Source of the DNA: Haloarcula marina | Lineage (GTDB): Archaea > Halobacteriota > Halobacteria > Halobacteriales > Haloarculaceae | DNA length: 64,000 nucleotides | Reading direction: 5' to 3' | Assembly: GCF_024218775.1 (NCBI RefSeq) | Contig: NZ_CP100404.1 | Coordinates: 2,976,001-3,040,000 of the forward strand | Part shown: positions 51,210 through 60,111 of the stretch, in pieces | How positions within the stretch are numbered: position 1 is the first letter of the stretch | How the letters are laid out: each line of letters begins with the position of its first letter | Program-made: the position numbers and the translations under genes | The notes under the pieces: model-generated | Databases searched by the model: none | What the model saw: the letters and a program-made list of their open reading frames with translations, nothing else | Told to the model about the DNA's origin: nothing

Positions 51210-51668
51210 TTACCTGACCGTCGGGTCCTCGATTGGCTCGGCGAAAGCGACCGTATCACGAACGTCTGTAATCTCGACTTTCGCCTGGTCGCCCGGTTGC
51301 GTGCCCGGGACGATGACGATGAACCCGCGTTCGACCTTGGCGATGCCGTCGCCTTGGTCGCCCAGCGTGTCGATAGTCACCGAGCGAGTCTCGCCTTCTG
51401 TCACCGGTGGAGTCTGTACCTCCGAAGTCGGAGACGGCGACGGGGACGGAGACGATGTCTCCTCCTTCTCAATCGTCTGTCGTGGCGTCGACGCGGTCTC
51501 GTCGGACCCTGCTTCCTGTGCCGCCAACAGTGCGATCCGGTAGGTTTCGTCGGTCGAAATAGAGCCCCCGTCAATGAGTTCGGACGGGATGGGCAGTACG
51601 TAGCGGTCACCGTCCCGTTCGAGTTCTGTTTCGAACAGCAGACGCAGCGAGGATGGAATTTCAGTCAT
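51210..51668 (-). CDS. TRAM-domain protein
   Basis: A 152-residue acidic protein. Residues about 90-148 form a TRAM RNA-binding domain: GETRSVTIDTLGDQGDGIAKVERGFIVIVPGTQPGD, then VEITDVRDTVAFAEPI. The N-terminal part (1-65) has an RDGDRYVLPIPSELID motif, and a Ser-Pro-rich linker (about 70-88) joins them. Free-standing TRAM proteins are common in haloarchaea and are thought to act as RNA chaperones. It is transcribed toward the initiator gene. Confidence 0.85.
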   Translation of the reverse strand: MTEIPSSLRLLFETELERDGDRYVLPIPSELIDGGSISTDETYRIALLAAQEAGSDETASTPRQTIEKEETSSPSPSPSPTSEVQTPPVTEGETRSVTIDTLGDQGDGIAKVERGFIVIVPGTQPGDQAKVEITDVRDTVAFAEPIEDPTVR

Positions 51669-51837
51669 CTATCCATATTCGTACTGAAGGATAATAACAG
51701 ATTTGATACGCTCGATAACACGAGGTCACCAAACCTCTCGATGACGGACCCGAACGACAGCCAGTTCTCAGCCGTCTGGGGAGTGATCAATGTGATCAGC
51801 ATCAGTCATATTCGTCATAGGTGAGATACACTATCGG

Positions 51838-51971
51838 ATGGATGATTCGACCTCCCCCTCGGCTCTTTCGAGACGGCTGTGCGACATTCGCAACATTACG
51901 ACCCCGCCTTGAACTTCATCACACAGGCTGGCAGCGAGTTCACGCTGACGCCCGAAGCCCGGACGATTGCC
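51838..51971 (+). pseudogene. virB4 fragment (relic)
   Basis: In one frame the segment reads ETAVRHSQHYDPALNFITQ and SEFTLTPEARTIA, closely matching residues about 551-585 of the intact VirB4 at 47028-49013. The DNA also matches upstream to about 51838. No start codon, Walker motifs or continuation remain, so it is a leftover of a second secretion operon. Confidence 0.75.
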
Positions 51972-52095
51972 ATCCACTTATTCCGACTCGTCGACGGCCT
52001 AAGCAAATTCCTGCTCTCCTTTCTTGAGCACACCTCACTGTTTGATACCTCTCGATAACATCTATCGGTATCCTCAGTTTTCACTCTCACTAACG

Positions 52096-52455
52096 GTCGA
52101 ACTGCCATTTTTGCTAATCCTCGCGCTGTGTATCTGACTCGCCAGGTTGTTCTCTATCTTTTGGTCTTGATAATGCACCTGATATCGGGCCATATGGTCT
52201 GTCTTCGTAGTCGGTGAAACGGCCGGCCGGATTTTACGTCCCGTTCTTGTTCATGACCTCGCTTGTTGCCCTGCTCCTTCGGGTCGGACAGCTCCTTGGT
52301 TCATCAGTTGCCCTCTCAATCGGCGGCGCAGGACAGCTAGTATTCGCTATTTTAACGCCGCTCCGCTCTGTCATCTCGTCATTCGTGCTGTTCTGGCAAG
52401 CCGGGGCGTTGTTCTTCATGGCTGGTAACGCATTTCGCCATCGGCAGGTCAGAGA
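52096..52455 (+). pseudogene. virB6-like fragment (relic)
   Basis: The sequence VELPFLLILALCI, then after a frameshift YLTRQVVLYLLVLIM, then after another break RPAGFYVPFLFMTSLVALLLR and FVLFWQAGALFF, parallels residues about 165-275 of the VirB6-like protein at 44726-46003. Several frameshifts and a deletion are present. It follows the virB4 fragment, the opposite order to the intact operon, so the relic has been rearranged. The stretch between 51669 and 51837 shows nothing I can support. Confidence 0.7.
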
Positions 52456-52494
52456 CCGAGGAACTTTTCAGCGGCTCCGCTGTACGCACCATTG

Positions 52495-53514
52495 ATGAGC
52501 AGCCCGTCAGCGAGAGACTCGAAGCTCTGGCTACTTCTCCCACGTTCCGTCAGAGAGCTTCCTGCTGACTTGGCTGCTACGCTTGCTCTCGTCGTTCTCA
52601 CGACGCTGTTTGCGACAGTACCGGTCGTCAGCGAGACGCCGATTCGAGTCGTCTTCGGACTGCCTCTTGTCCTGTTTCTACCCGGGTATGCCCTCATTGC
52701 AGCGCTGTTTCCTGAAGCCGGCTCGCCTCCGGACGCAGCAGAGGAAAATGAGATCAACACCGGTATCGACGGCATCGAGCGAGTCGCGCTCTCGTTCGGG
52801 TTGAGCATCGCAGTCGTCCCGCTGATTGGCCTAGCCTTGAACTTCACTCCGTGGGGGATTCGACTGGCTCCCATCCTCGTCGGTGTCGGTGGCTTCACCA
52901 CGGCTGCGACCGTCATTGCTTCACTGCGCAGACAAGCACTCCCCGAAGACGAGCGATTCTCGGTCCCGTACCGAGAGTGGGTCTCTGATAGCCACGACGC
53001 GCTAATCTCGCCGGAAACACGTCTCGATTCCGCACTGAATATCTTGTTAGTTTGTAGCCTGTTACTGGCCTCTGGCTCTATCGTCTATGCTGTCGCTGTT
53101 CCAGTACAAGGCGAGTCGTTCAGCGAGTTCTATCTGCTAACGGAGAACGACGATGGCGAACTCGTCGCCAGTGGCTACCCGACCGAACTCACGGTTGGTG
53201 AGAGCAAGGAACTCGTCGTTGGTGTTGGTAACCAGGAGAACGAACGGACGAGTTACACCATCATTGTCGCGCTCCAGCGGATCGAAGCTGTCGACAACGA
53301 AACGGTCGTTAGAGAGTCAACCGATTTGGCTCGGTTCTCACCGACGGTTGCAGACAACGAGACGTGGCACCGGCCACACGAGATAACGCCGACCACGACG
53401 GGAACGAATCTCCGCATGACGTACCTGCTGTACAAGGATGACCCAGCACCACAGCGAGATATAGACTCGGCTTACCGGTCGAACTACATTTGGGTTAACG
53501 TTACTGCCCAGTAA
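52495..53514 (+). CDS. DUF1616 membrane protein (copy 2)
   Basis: A 339-residue DUF1616 membrane protein, paralogous to the copy at 7653-8714. Shared blocks include FLPGYALIAALFPEAGSPPD, FYLLTENDDGELVASGYP and NQENERTSYTIIVALQR. Five hydrophobic helices are followed by a beta-rich external domain. ATG 52495 is preferred over the TTG at 52492. It opens the second glycan block, immediately after the secretion-gene relics, so the boundary of the accessory DNA lies just upstream. Role unknown, but its repeated link with glycosyltransferases points to surface glycan assembly or export. Confidence 0.85.
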   Translation: MSSPSARDSKLWLLLPRSVRELPADLAATLALVVLTTLFATVPVVSETPIRVVFGLPLVLFLPGYALIAALFPEAGSPPDAAEENEINTGIDGIERVALSFGLSIAVVPLIGLALNFTPWGIRLAPILVGVGGFTTAATVIASLRRQALPEDERFSVPYREWVSDSHDALISPETRLDSALNILLVCSLLLASGSIVYAVAVPVQGESFSEFYLLTENDDGELVASGYPTELTVGESKELVVGVGNQENERTSYTIIVALQRIEAVDNETVVRESTDLARFSPTVADNETWHRPHEITPTTTGTNLRMTYLLYKDDPAPQRDIDSAYRSNYIWVNVTAQ

Positions 53515-53551
53515 CGGCTTTCCTGGTCCTAACAACAGATTACCAAACCAT

Positions 53552-53605
53552 CTAGTATTTAACCTTGGACAGTAACAAACCTCGTAACTGATAGACAGTG
53601 TCCAA
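53552..53605 (+). promoter_or_regulatory. Promoter with TTGGACA/TGTCCAA inverted repeat before GT2
   Basis: A TATTTAACC TATA-like run (about 53556-53564) precedes the ATG at 53605. TTGGACA (53565-53571) and TGTCCAA (53599-53605) form a perfect 7-bp inverted repeat that starts at the TATA box and ends on the start codon, a position suited to a repressor. Confidence 0.4.
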
Positions 53606-54903
53606 TGACTGAGGCAACGAATCAGAAACACGACGCATCGCTCGTAACTGCCCGTGACCGGGCTGTCGTTGTGATTTCGGTGGCTGACGACCACGTGGGC
53701 GAGGGCGTTCTTACGACGATTCTTCGGGCCAAGGAACACGGCCACTACGTATTCGTTTACTGTAAGGACCGCGATTCGGAGATCGCCGAATTCACTCGGC
53801 AGCTTGATGCCACCGTTGTCGAGCACGACCCGAACCGACCTATCCAAGAGCACTCCCGGTCGCTTGCCCGCGAGTATGGTTTTCCCGGTATCATCCATCT
53901 CGAATCGCCCGGGGAACGTCTCGATTTCGAGTCTAGCAATGCCCGACTCCAGAACAGTTCCGAATACATCGTTCCGGCTGATATCGAGTACGAGACGGAG
54001 TCGAACCTGATTATCGGCATTCCGGCGTACAACGAGGAAGTTGGTATCGGTAGCATCGTCTTATTGGCAAAATCGGTCGCAAGCGAGGTAATCGTCATCG
54101 ACGACGGGAGCTCCGACGACACCGTCGGGGTCGCGAAAGCAGCCGGTGCAACGGTCATCGAACACGAGGAAAACAGGGGAAAGGGTGCAGCTATCCAGAC
54201 GCTGTTCGAGACTGTTCGTGAACGAGAGTTCGACACGTTTGTGTTGCTAGACGGGGACGGCCAGCACGACCCCGACGAAATTCCACGGATCGCAGAGCCG
54301 ATACACGACGGTAAGGCTGACCTGGTCATCGGAAGCCGGTATCTCGACGACTCCACCGAGGATGAAACACCGGCCTATCGACGTGTCGGCCAGCGTATTC
54401 TGGATATCCTGACCCTCGGTCCGTCGAAAACGCGCGTGACTGACTCCCAGAGCGGTTTTCGGGCCTTGTCTCCCCGTGCAGTCGACGAACTGGCGGTTAC
54501 GACGGACAACTTCGGGGTCGAGACGGAGATGATAGACCTCGCCTCCCGGAATGACCTGTCTATTACTGAACGGCCTATAGAGGCCCGTTACGAGGGCATT
54601 GACGGCCAGACTCAGAACCCGCTCCGGCATGGGCTGACGGTCGTCATTTTCATCCTTCAACTCGTTCGTGACCGCCATCCACTGCTGTTTTTCGGCCTCC
54701 CCGGACTGGTTTTCCTGACTATCGGAGCATATTACGGCATCGATGCCGTTCTTGTCTTCCGGAACACCGGTCAGTTCTATCCCGCGAAAGTGCTCGTTAG
54801 TGGCTTTTCGACAGTCATCGGGGCGATTGGACTGTTCCTCGGCCTCGTACTGAACCGTATAAGCAACATGCTCGAACAACTCGATGAGTCCGAGTCACAA
54901 TGA
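53605..54903 (+). CDS. Dolichyl-phosphate-hexose synthase-like GT2 with N-terminal extension
   Basis: A 432-residue polyprenyl-phosphate glycosyltransferase. Residues about 130-345 carry the catalytic domain: LIIGIPAYNEEVGIG, VIVIDDGSSDDTV, NRGKGAAIQTLF, LLDGDGQHDPDEIP (DxD-type metal site) and SQSGFRALSPRAV. Two C-terminal membrane helices (about 353-372 and 392-414) anchor it. The N-terminal 125 residues are an extra Rossmann-like domain (RAVVVISVADDHVGEGV, HYVFVYCKD) absent from plain DPM synthases. In haloarchaea such enzymes load the first sugar of N-glycans or other lipid-linked glycans. It is followed by wecB after 19 bases. Confidence 0.88.
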   Translation: MTEATNQKHDASLVTARDRAVVVISVADDHVGEGVLTTILRAKEHGHYVFVYCKDRDSEIAEFTRQLDATVVEHDPNRPIQEHSRSLAREYGFPGIIHLESPGERLDFESSNARLQNSSEYIVPADIEYETESNLIIGIPAYNEEVGIGSIVLLAKSVASEVIVIDDGSSDDTVGVAKAAGATVIEHEENRGKGAAIQTLFETVREREFDTFVLLDGDGQHDPDEIPRIAEPIHDGKADLVIGSRYLDDSTEDETPAYRRVGQRILDILTLGPSKTRVTDSQSGFRALSPRAVDELAVTTDNFGVETEMIDLASRNDLSITERPIEARYEGIDGQTQNPLRHGLTVVIFILQLVRDRHPLLFFGLPGLVFLTIGAYYGIDAVLVFRNTGQFYPAKVLVSGFSTVIGAIGLFLGLVLNRISNMLEQLDESESQ

Positions 54904-54922
54904 CGCCAGCCTTCAACAATTC

Positions 54923-56038
54923 ATGAACAATAACACGCACATTGCGATTGTCCTCGGCACACGCCCGGAAATCATCAAACTCTCTCCCGTTATCCGGGCG
55001 TGCCATCAACATGACATTCCGTGTACACTCATCCACACGGGCCAGCACTATTCAGAAGAGCTTGATAGCGTCTTTTTCGACCAACTGGAGCTCCCAGAGC
55101 CGGACTACCATCTCAGTGTCGGCTCGGGCTCACACGGCGAGCAGACCGGTGCGATGCTCGCCGAGATTGAGGCGGTTCTCCTCGATATAGAACCCGATGT
55201 GGTACTCGTCCAAGGCGACACGAACTCGGTACTCGCCGGTACGATCGCCGCGAGCAAGCTTCCAGTCGAAATCGGACACGTCGAGGCTGGGCTCCGGAGC
55301 TTCGACCGGGAGATGCCTGAAGAGACGAACCGTGTTCTTGCCGACCACGTGGCGGACTATCTGTTCGCACCGACGGCGACATCGGCCGACTACCTTCGGA
55401 GTGAGGGCTTGGACGAAGAACGGATACACGTGACCGGGAACACGATCGTCGACGCCGCCCAGCGACACAGCGACTTCGCCGCGAAAAAGAGCACCGTTCT
55501 CGATGAACTAGGGCTTGCACCGGAGGAGTTCATACTGCTAACGGCCCACCGAGCGGAGAACGTAGACGACCGGGGCCGGTTCGCTGACCTATTCGCAGGC
55601 GTTGAGCGGGCTGCCTCAGCGCTTGGCCACGAGGTTGTGTATCCGATTCACCCGCGCGCACAACAGCGACTTAACGACTTCGACCTGACGATTCCTGACT
55701 GCGTGCAGTTGGTCGACCCACAAGACTATCTGGACTTCCTCGAACTGGAGCGGACTGCGTCGGTGATTCTCACCGACTCTGGCGGCGTGCAAGAGGAAGC
55801 ATGTATTCTCGGTGTCCCCTGTGTGACACTCCGGGACAACACCGAGCGCCCCGAGACCATCGATGTCGGCGCGAACCGGTTGGTCGGCGTCAACCCGAAC
55901 GAAATCAGAACGGGGGCAGTTGAGATGTACGAGAGAACGACTGAGTGGGAGAACCCATTTGGCAACGGAACAGCATCGGAACAGATACTTGACACGGTAA
56001 GTGAACGGTCGGTAGACGGTCAGCAAGTCCCACAATGA
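54923..56038 (+). CDS. wecB: UDP-N-acetylglucosamine 2-epimerase (non-hydrolysing)
   Basis: A 371-residue enzyme that interconverts UDP-GlcNAc and UDP-ManNAc. Family motifs are HIAIVLGTRPEIIKLSPVI near the start, HTGQHYSEELD, VLVQGDTNSVLAG, HVEAGLRSFDREMPEETNR (catalytic and substrate residues) and LTDSGGVQEEACILGVPC. All are intact. I use ATG 54923 (MNNNTHIA), since the fold starts there; ATG 54884 would overlap the upstream gene. Its last bases overlap wecC (ATGA), tying the two steps to UDP-ManNAcA together. Confidence 0.93.
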   Translation: MNNNTHIAIVLGTRPEIIKLSPVIRACHQHDIPCTLIHTGQHYSEELDSVFFDQLELPEPDYHLSVGSGSHGEQTGAMLAEIEAVLLDIEPDVVLVQGDTNSVLAGTIAASKLPVEIGHVEAGLRSFDREMPEETNRVLADHVADYLFAPTATSADYLRSEGLDEERIHVTGNTIVDAAQRHSDFAAKKSTVLDELGLAPEEFILLTAHRAENVDDRGRFADLFAGVERAASALGHEVVYPIHPRAQQRLNDFDLTIPDCVQLVDPQDYLDFLELERTASVILTDSGGVQEEACILGVPCVTLRDNTERPETIDVGANRLVGVNPNEIRTGAVEMYERTTEWENPFGNGTASEQILDTVSERSVDGQQVPQ

Positions 56039-57336
56039 GCACGATATTCGTCCACGGACTCGGATACATCGGGTTGCCGACGGCAGCGATGTTCGCCAAC
56101 TATGAACACGAGGTCACCGGGTACGACACCGACGAGGAGATTATTGAGGGCCTAGACGACGGCGATATCCATATCGAGGAACCCGGACTTCGCGCGTTCG
56201 TCACACAAGCGCTTGAATCTGGCAACCTGACCGTGAGCAACGAGGTCGGTGAGGCGAAGTATCACATTATCGCTGTCCCGACGCCGTTCGACGACGAGAG
56301 CAAAGAGCCGACACTTGACTACGTGGAGGCCGCTGGCGAGGCCATCGCCCCGCATCTCAGGACTGGCGATACGGTTATCCTTGAATCGACCGTCCCTCCA
56401 GGTACGACTGTCGAGACGCTACAGCCAGCCCTCGAACAGTCCGGGCTCAACGCGGGTGCAGATTTCGCACTCGTCCACTGTCCCGAGACTGTCCTCCCAG
56501 GGGACATTATTACCGAACTCAAAGGGAACGACCGTATCATTGGTGGGGTCAACGGGGTTTCGACTGAGGCCGCCGTTCGACTGTATAAGTCCTTCGTCGA
56601 CGGGGAGATCTACACGACGGAAAACGCGACAACGGCCGAGTTCGTCAAGCTCATCCAGAACACCTATCGGGATGTCAACATCGCGCTGGCGAACGAACTG
56701 GCGCTCATCGGCGCCGACTACGATATCGACTCCCGTGAGGCCATCGAGATGGCGAATACACACCCTCGCGTCGACCTCCACCAACCCGGGCCGGGTGTTG
56801 GTGGCCACTGTCTCCCGATAGACCCGTGGTTCCTCGGCCATGGCTCCGACCAGCTCGACCTGATACGCACTGCGCGAACGATCAACGACGGGATGGCCGG
56901 CCACATCGTCGACATCCTCCGGAAAGAACTCGGTACGTTGGACGGCAAGCGGATCGCACTGCTCGGTGTCGCGTACAAGGGCAACGTCGGCGATACTCGA
57001 CAGAGTCCAGCGCTGGACCTAGCACACGAACTGCAAGAGGCTGTCGCCGAAGCACCGGAAGCGACGGCCGACGGCGGGATACAGTCGGATAGCGACGGTG
57101 TCGATGTGCGACTCCACGACCCCCACGTCGATGACCAAATTCTGCATCTCGTCGACTTCGAGGCGGCCGTCAACGATGCGGACGCCGTCGTCATTACTAC
57201 TGACCACGATGAGTTCGCCGAATTGGTGCCAGCAGAACTATGCGAATCGATGGCTGGGGACCTCCTCGTGGATACGAAAGATATGCTCCCGGAACGTGAG
57301 TGGATATCAGAAGGGTTCTCATTGCGGCGTATCTGA
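56035..57336 (+). CDS. wecC: UDP-N-acetyl-D-mannosamine dehydrogenase
   Basis: A 433-residue nucleotide-sugar dehydrogenase that oxidises UDP-ManNAc to UDP-ManNAcA using NAD+. NAD motif: FVHGLGYIGLPTAAMFAN. Then VILESTVPPGTT, FVKLIQNTYRDVNIALANE, and the catalytic Cys in GPGVGGHCLPIDPWFL, whose PWF form is typical of WecC rather than UDP-glucose dehydrogenase. The C-terminal Rossmann domain has LGVAYKGNVGDTRQSPA. It follows wecB with a 4-base overlap. It is only distantly similar to the dehydrogenase at 11610-12950, so the window encodes two different UDP-uronate routes. Confidence 0.93.
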   Translation: MSTIFVHGLGYIGLPTAAMFANYEHEVTGYDTDEEIIEGLDDGDIHIEEPGLRAFVTQALESGNLTVSNEVGEAKYHIIAVPTPFDDESKEPTLDYVEAAGEAIAPHLRTGDTVILESTVPPGTTVETLQPALEQSGLNAGADFALVHCPETVLPGDIITELKGNDRIIGGVNGVSTEAAVRLYKSFVDGEIYTTENATTAEFVKLIQNTYRDVNIALANELALIGADYDIDSREAIEMANTHPRVDLHQPGPGVGGHCLPIDPWFLGHGSDQLDLIRTARTINDGMAGHIVDILRKELGTLDGKRIALLGVAYKGNVGDTRQSPALDLAHELQEAVAEAPEATADGGIQSDSDGVDVRLHDPHVDDQILHLVDFEAAVNDADAVVITTDHDEFAELVPAELCESMAGDLLVDTKDMLPEREWISEGFSLRRI

Positions 57337-57344
57337 GTACCAGT

Positions 57345-58391
57345 ATGTCAGCTACGATGACTGGATGGATAGACCTCGCAAGTCCATCCCATCCGTTCTT
57401 CTTCCACGCCTTAACCTCGGAGATTCCAAACGTCGACTTCCGGACCACTGTCCGGAACAAGACCGAAACGGTCGATTTAGCAGCTGAAGTCGGCTTCGAT
57501 TACAGTGTCCTTGGACGGGATTTCGACAACCCGCTGTTGCGGAAGGTCGGCATCCCGCTCCGGACAGGGCAGCTCGCGGTCTCCGCGCCCGACGCCGACA
57601 TCTCGCTGTCCTCCCGGAATGCGATGTGCGTGCTCGCGTCCAAAGCCCGCGGGATTCCATCGATTCACTTCACGGACAATGATATCACCGCCCACGTCGA
57701 TGGGCTTGAATACGAGAAGCTTTACAACCGGCTGGAGGCGATGGCGACCCACAACGTCGTTCCAGCCGCCTTCGAAACCGAGGAGCTGACCAAGCGCGGT
57801 GCAGACCCTGACAGCGTCCACACCTACGACGGGTACAAGGAGGACATCTACATCGCCGATTTCGAACCTGACCCAAACTTCACTGACCAGTTCCCCTTCG
57901 AGGAGTACATCGTGATCCGTCCCGAGGCACTGGATGCGGCCTACGTCGATGCCGAGCGCTCGCTGGTGCCCGACCTCCTAGAGGGGGCCGCCGAGCGTGA
58001 CCTTTCAGTCGTGTATCTGCCCCGCGGACGCGGTGACGAGGTCCACGCAGATCCGTACGACGACCAGCAGGTGTACGTCCCTGACGCCGCCCTCAACGGG
58101 CTCCAGTTGGCGTGGCACTGTCGCTGTATGCTCACCGGTTCGGGGACGATGGCACGCGAGGCGGCCTGTATGGAGAAACCGGCCGTCTCCTTCTTCCCGA
58201 ACACGCTGTTGTCTGTCGATAAAGAGATGGAAGCAGAAGGACGGATCTTTCACTCACGTGAGCCGGAGGCGATACTCGACTATATCAACTCGATTGATCA
58301 GCAGGATGCCGCTCCCGGTCGTGGACAAGCCCGTATGGTCCGTAACGAGGTTGTGGACTTGGTGGCCAGTCTGCTCGCCAAAAGCACATGA
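57345..58391 (+). CDS. DUF354 family glycosyltransferase-like protein
   Basis: A 348-residue protein of the archaeal DUF354 family, with a GT-B-like fold related to UDP-GlcNAc 2-epimerase and glycosyltransferases. Visible features are the N-terminal IDLASPSHPFFFHAL, a central FEEYIVIRPEA and the C-terminal nucleotide-binding-type segment MLTGSGTMAREAACMEKPAVSFFP. ATG 57345 is chosen because the longer frame overlaps wecC. It starts 8 bases after wecC, so the four genes from GT2 onward are one unit. It could transfer ManNAcA; activity is unproven. Confidence 0.8.
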   Translation: MSATMTGWIDLASPSHPFFFHALTSEIPNVDFRTTVRNKTETVDLAAEVGFDYSVLGRDFDNPLLRKVGIPLRTGQLAVSAPDADISLSSRNAMCVLASKARGIPSIHFTDNDITAHVDGLEYEKLYNRLEAMATHNVVPAAFETEELTKRGADPDSVHTYDGYKEDIYIADFEPDPNFTDQFPFEEYIVIRPEALDAAYVDAERSLVPDLLEGAAERDLSVVYLPRGRGDEVHADPYDDQQVYVPDAALNGLQLAWHCRCMLTGSGTMAREAACMEKPAVSFFPNTLLSVDKEMEAEGRIFHSREPEAILDYINSIDQQDAAPGRGQARMVRNEVVDLVASLLAKST

Positions 58392-59057
58392 AGGTGCGGA
58401 ATCCGACACCAGAAGGACGGGATACTCCTAGTAATATGATTTCGTGAAACGCTTGACGACATCAAGACAGTTCACTAAATAAAAAGGATGTGATAAATCG
58501 CCAGACATGGTTTGGTTTCACGGTTTCAGAGCATGATTCATGTTTGAACGTCCCACATCAAGGCGAATTCACGAAATTCACCGTACCAAGTTTGTGCACG
58601 CATGGCGTCGCCGAACGTGCGCTTGATGGGCGAGAAGACAGTCTCACAGATACTGGCGGGATCTGGGCCGCTACTCACGATATTTGGTTAGCGGTCTTAC
58701 GCCGTCTTCGCAGAATTTTTCACTTAATTCCATCCAGTCGTAGCCTTTGTCGGCAAAGATGTTGGCTAGATCGCCCCGCCCCAAAGCTGGCGACCTGCTA
58801 GCCGTACTGTGTGTCTTGGCGTTTCTCGGTCGTACAGTGAACGTCCAGAATGGCTTGGATTTCTGTGTCGATGAGAGCTGTCGCTTTGAGTGCCTGAACC
58901 CGGAATTTGCCCGGCTGCGGCAGTTTTTGTTATCGTTTTCACCGCCGAAAAATGTCGCATCAATAGCAACGAGACCGCTGGACGAGTCGATCTTTGTTCT
59001 GTCAAGCCACCTGATTATGTGGAATGGTCGGGAAGATTGGCCCAAACGCGACAGATC

Positions 59058-59754
59058 CATCGTGTTCAGATAAGCTGATTCCATGCGAAGCTGAATGATC
59101 TGAGCCAATCGTCGGCTGTTTCTGCTTCGGCGTTGCTGAAACAGTTTGAGAAACAGATAGTTCAGCGTTTTATTTCTCTGAAGACACGTTCGACAGCATT
59201 CCGATTTCCATGTTTTTCGTATCTGAAATCGAAGCCATGTCGTTGACACGCAGCTTGTAACGATTTGGAGCCATCGACGAGAAACACGGCGTCGTTGACG
59301 TCGTGTTTCTCACTGAGCTCGGTGAGGAGTGAATGGGTGAGAACCGTCGTTGTGGTTGGTCTTAGCTTCGTATGGAGTAATCTGTTCGTTTGCGGATCGA
59401 CAGCGGCGTACAGCCAATACTTCTCATCGTTGAGTTGGATCACAGTCTCGTCAACCGCAACGTGATCCGGAGACCGTCCATCTTCGGGCTGTAAATTTGC
59501 TTTGTGAACCCAATTATGTACAGTTGACCGACCGCGTTGGACATCGAATATCTCAAGAACTGAGACAGTATTCGAAAGTGATAGTCCAGCCAGATGCAAC
59601 TGAATACTCAGCTTCATCAGCAGCTCCGGTGTCGCTTCTCGCTCCACAAAATCTAAGTCGATTTGGTCAAGATTACCGCTGAGGCCGGCGTTTTTAGGCA
59701 TAGACACTTCAAAACCGCCGTGCCTCACTCTTCAATCCTTATCTGAACACTACG
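59058..59754 (-). mobile_element. IS6-family insertion sequence, 697 bp, with 8-bp target duplication
   Basis: Terminal inverted repeats are CATCGTGTTCAGATAAG (59058-59074) and its partner CTTATCTGAACACTACG (59738-59754); 15 of 17 bases pair. The identical 8-base sequence GACAGATC flanks it at 59050-59057 and 59755-59762, the target-site duplication length typical of the IS6 family. It lies inside the IS5-type relic and carries one transposase gene, which has an in-frame stop. Confidence 0.9.
59066..59701 (-). pseudogene. IS6-family transposase with in-frame stop
   Basis: From ATG 59701 (MPKNAGLSGNLDQIDLDFV) the frame encodes the IS6 DDE transposase: HTH GRSTVHNWVHKANL, first Asp in DHVAVDETVIQL, second Asp in DAVFLVDGSKSL and Glu in KHGNRNAVERVFREIKR. 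A TGA at 59162-59164 then stops it at residue 180. The same frame continues with TICFSNCFSNAEAETADDWL and SFSFAWNQLI to a natural stop at 59066, giving the usual length of about 211. A single CGA-to-TGA change explains the break. The DDE triad itself is complete, so activity of the truncated protein cannot be fully excluded. Confidence 0.88.
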
Positions 59755-60081
59755 GACAGATCTCCCCGAAAATGTATATCACACCACTCAGGAAACAAGT
59801 GCTTCTCGGTAGGATTTCTCTAGGTAAGCCCACAGATAATGTATCGACACCACAGAATACTTTCCGAATCCACCACCGCTTTGCGAAGCGGCGACTTCAC
59901 CTCGTCCACTAACAGCATTTTTTAGCTAATTGATAGAGGTTTCTCTTGAAGAAGGAGATTTTCGACAGAGATATCGATCATTTCCTGCTTCATTTTCCTA
60001 GTTCTGACGGTTGAACCCAACGCTGTTAAGTGGTGATCAGAGCCACTCAATAGAGTGGAATTGCTATCCTAGTACAAGAAC

Positions 60082-60091
60082 ACATATAATG
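60082..60091 (+). promoter_or_regulatory. TATA box for leaderless glycosyltransferase gene
   Basis: ACATATAATG at 60082-60091 is centred about 25 bases before ATG 60112, the classic spacing for a leaderless haloarchaeal transcript. Confidence 0.5.
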
Positions 60092-60111
60092 GCAAGCCGG
60101 TTATTGACATC

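Larger units (their letters stand above)
58510..59968 (-). pseudogene. IS5-type transposase relic, interrupted by IS6 element
   Basis: Reading leftwards, fragments of a haloarchaeal IS5-family DDE transposase appear in order. LSKISFFKRNLYQLAKNAV starts near 59968 with its start codon lost (CTG), then SQSGGGFGKYSVVSIHYLW. After the inserted IS6 element (59058-59754) come NLPDHST, VAIDATFF, ALIDTEIQAILDVHCTTEK, ADKGYDWMELSEKF, and finally CETVFSPIKRTFGDAMRAQ near 58640-58580. At least four frameshifts are needed, one from an extra A in a homopolymer near 59915, plus a deletion near 58670. It is non-functional. The rest of 58392-60111 (58392-58509 and 59969-60083) shows no gene. Confidence 0.8.

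Noticed and set aside
59038-59057. The IS6 left end placed at GTGTTCAG with no target duplication
   Set aside because: Extending the ends by 4 bases on each side reveals a perfect 8-base duplication (GACAGATC), so the 17-base ends are the better boundary.
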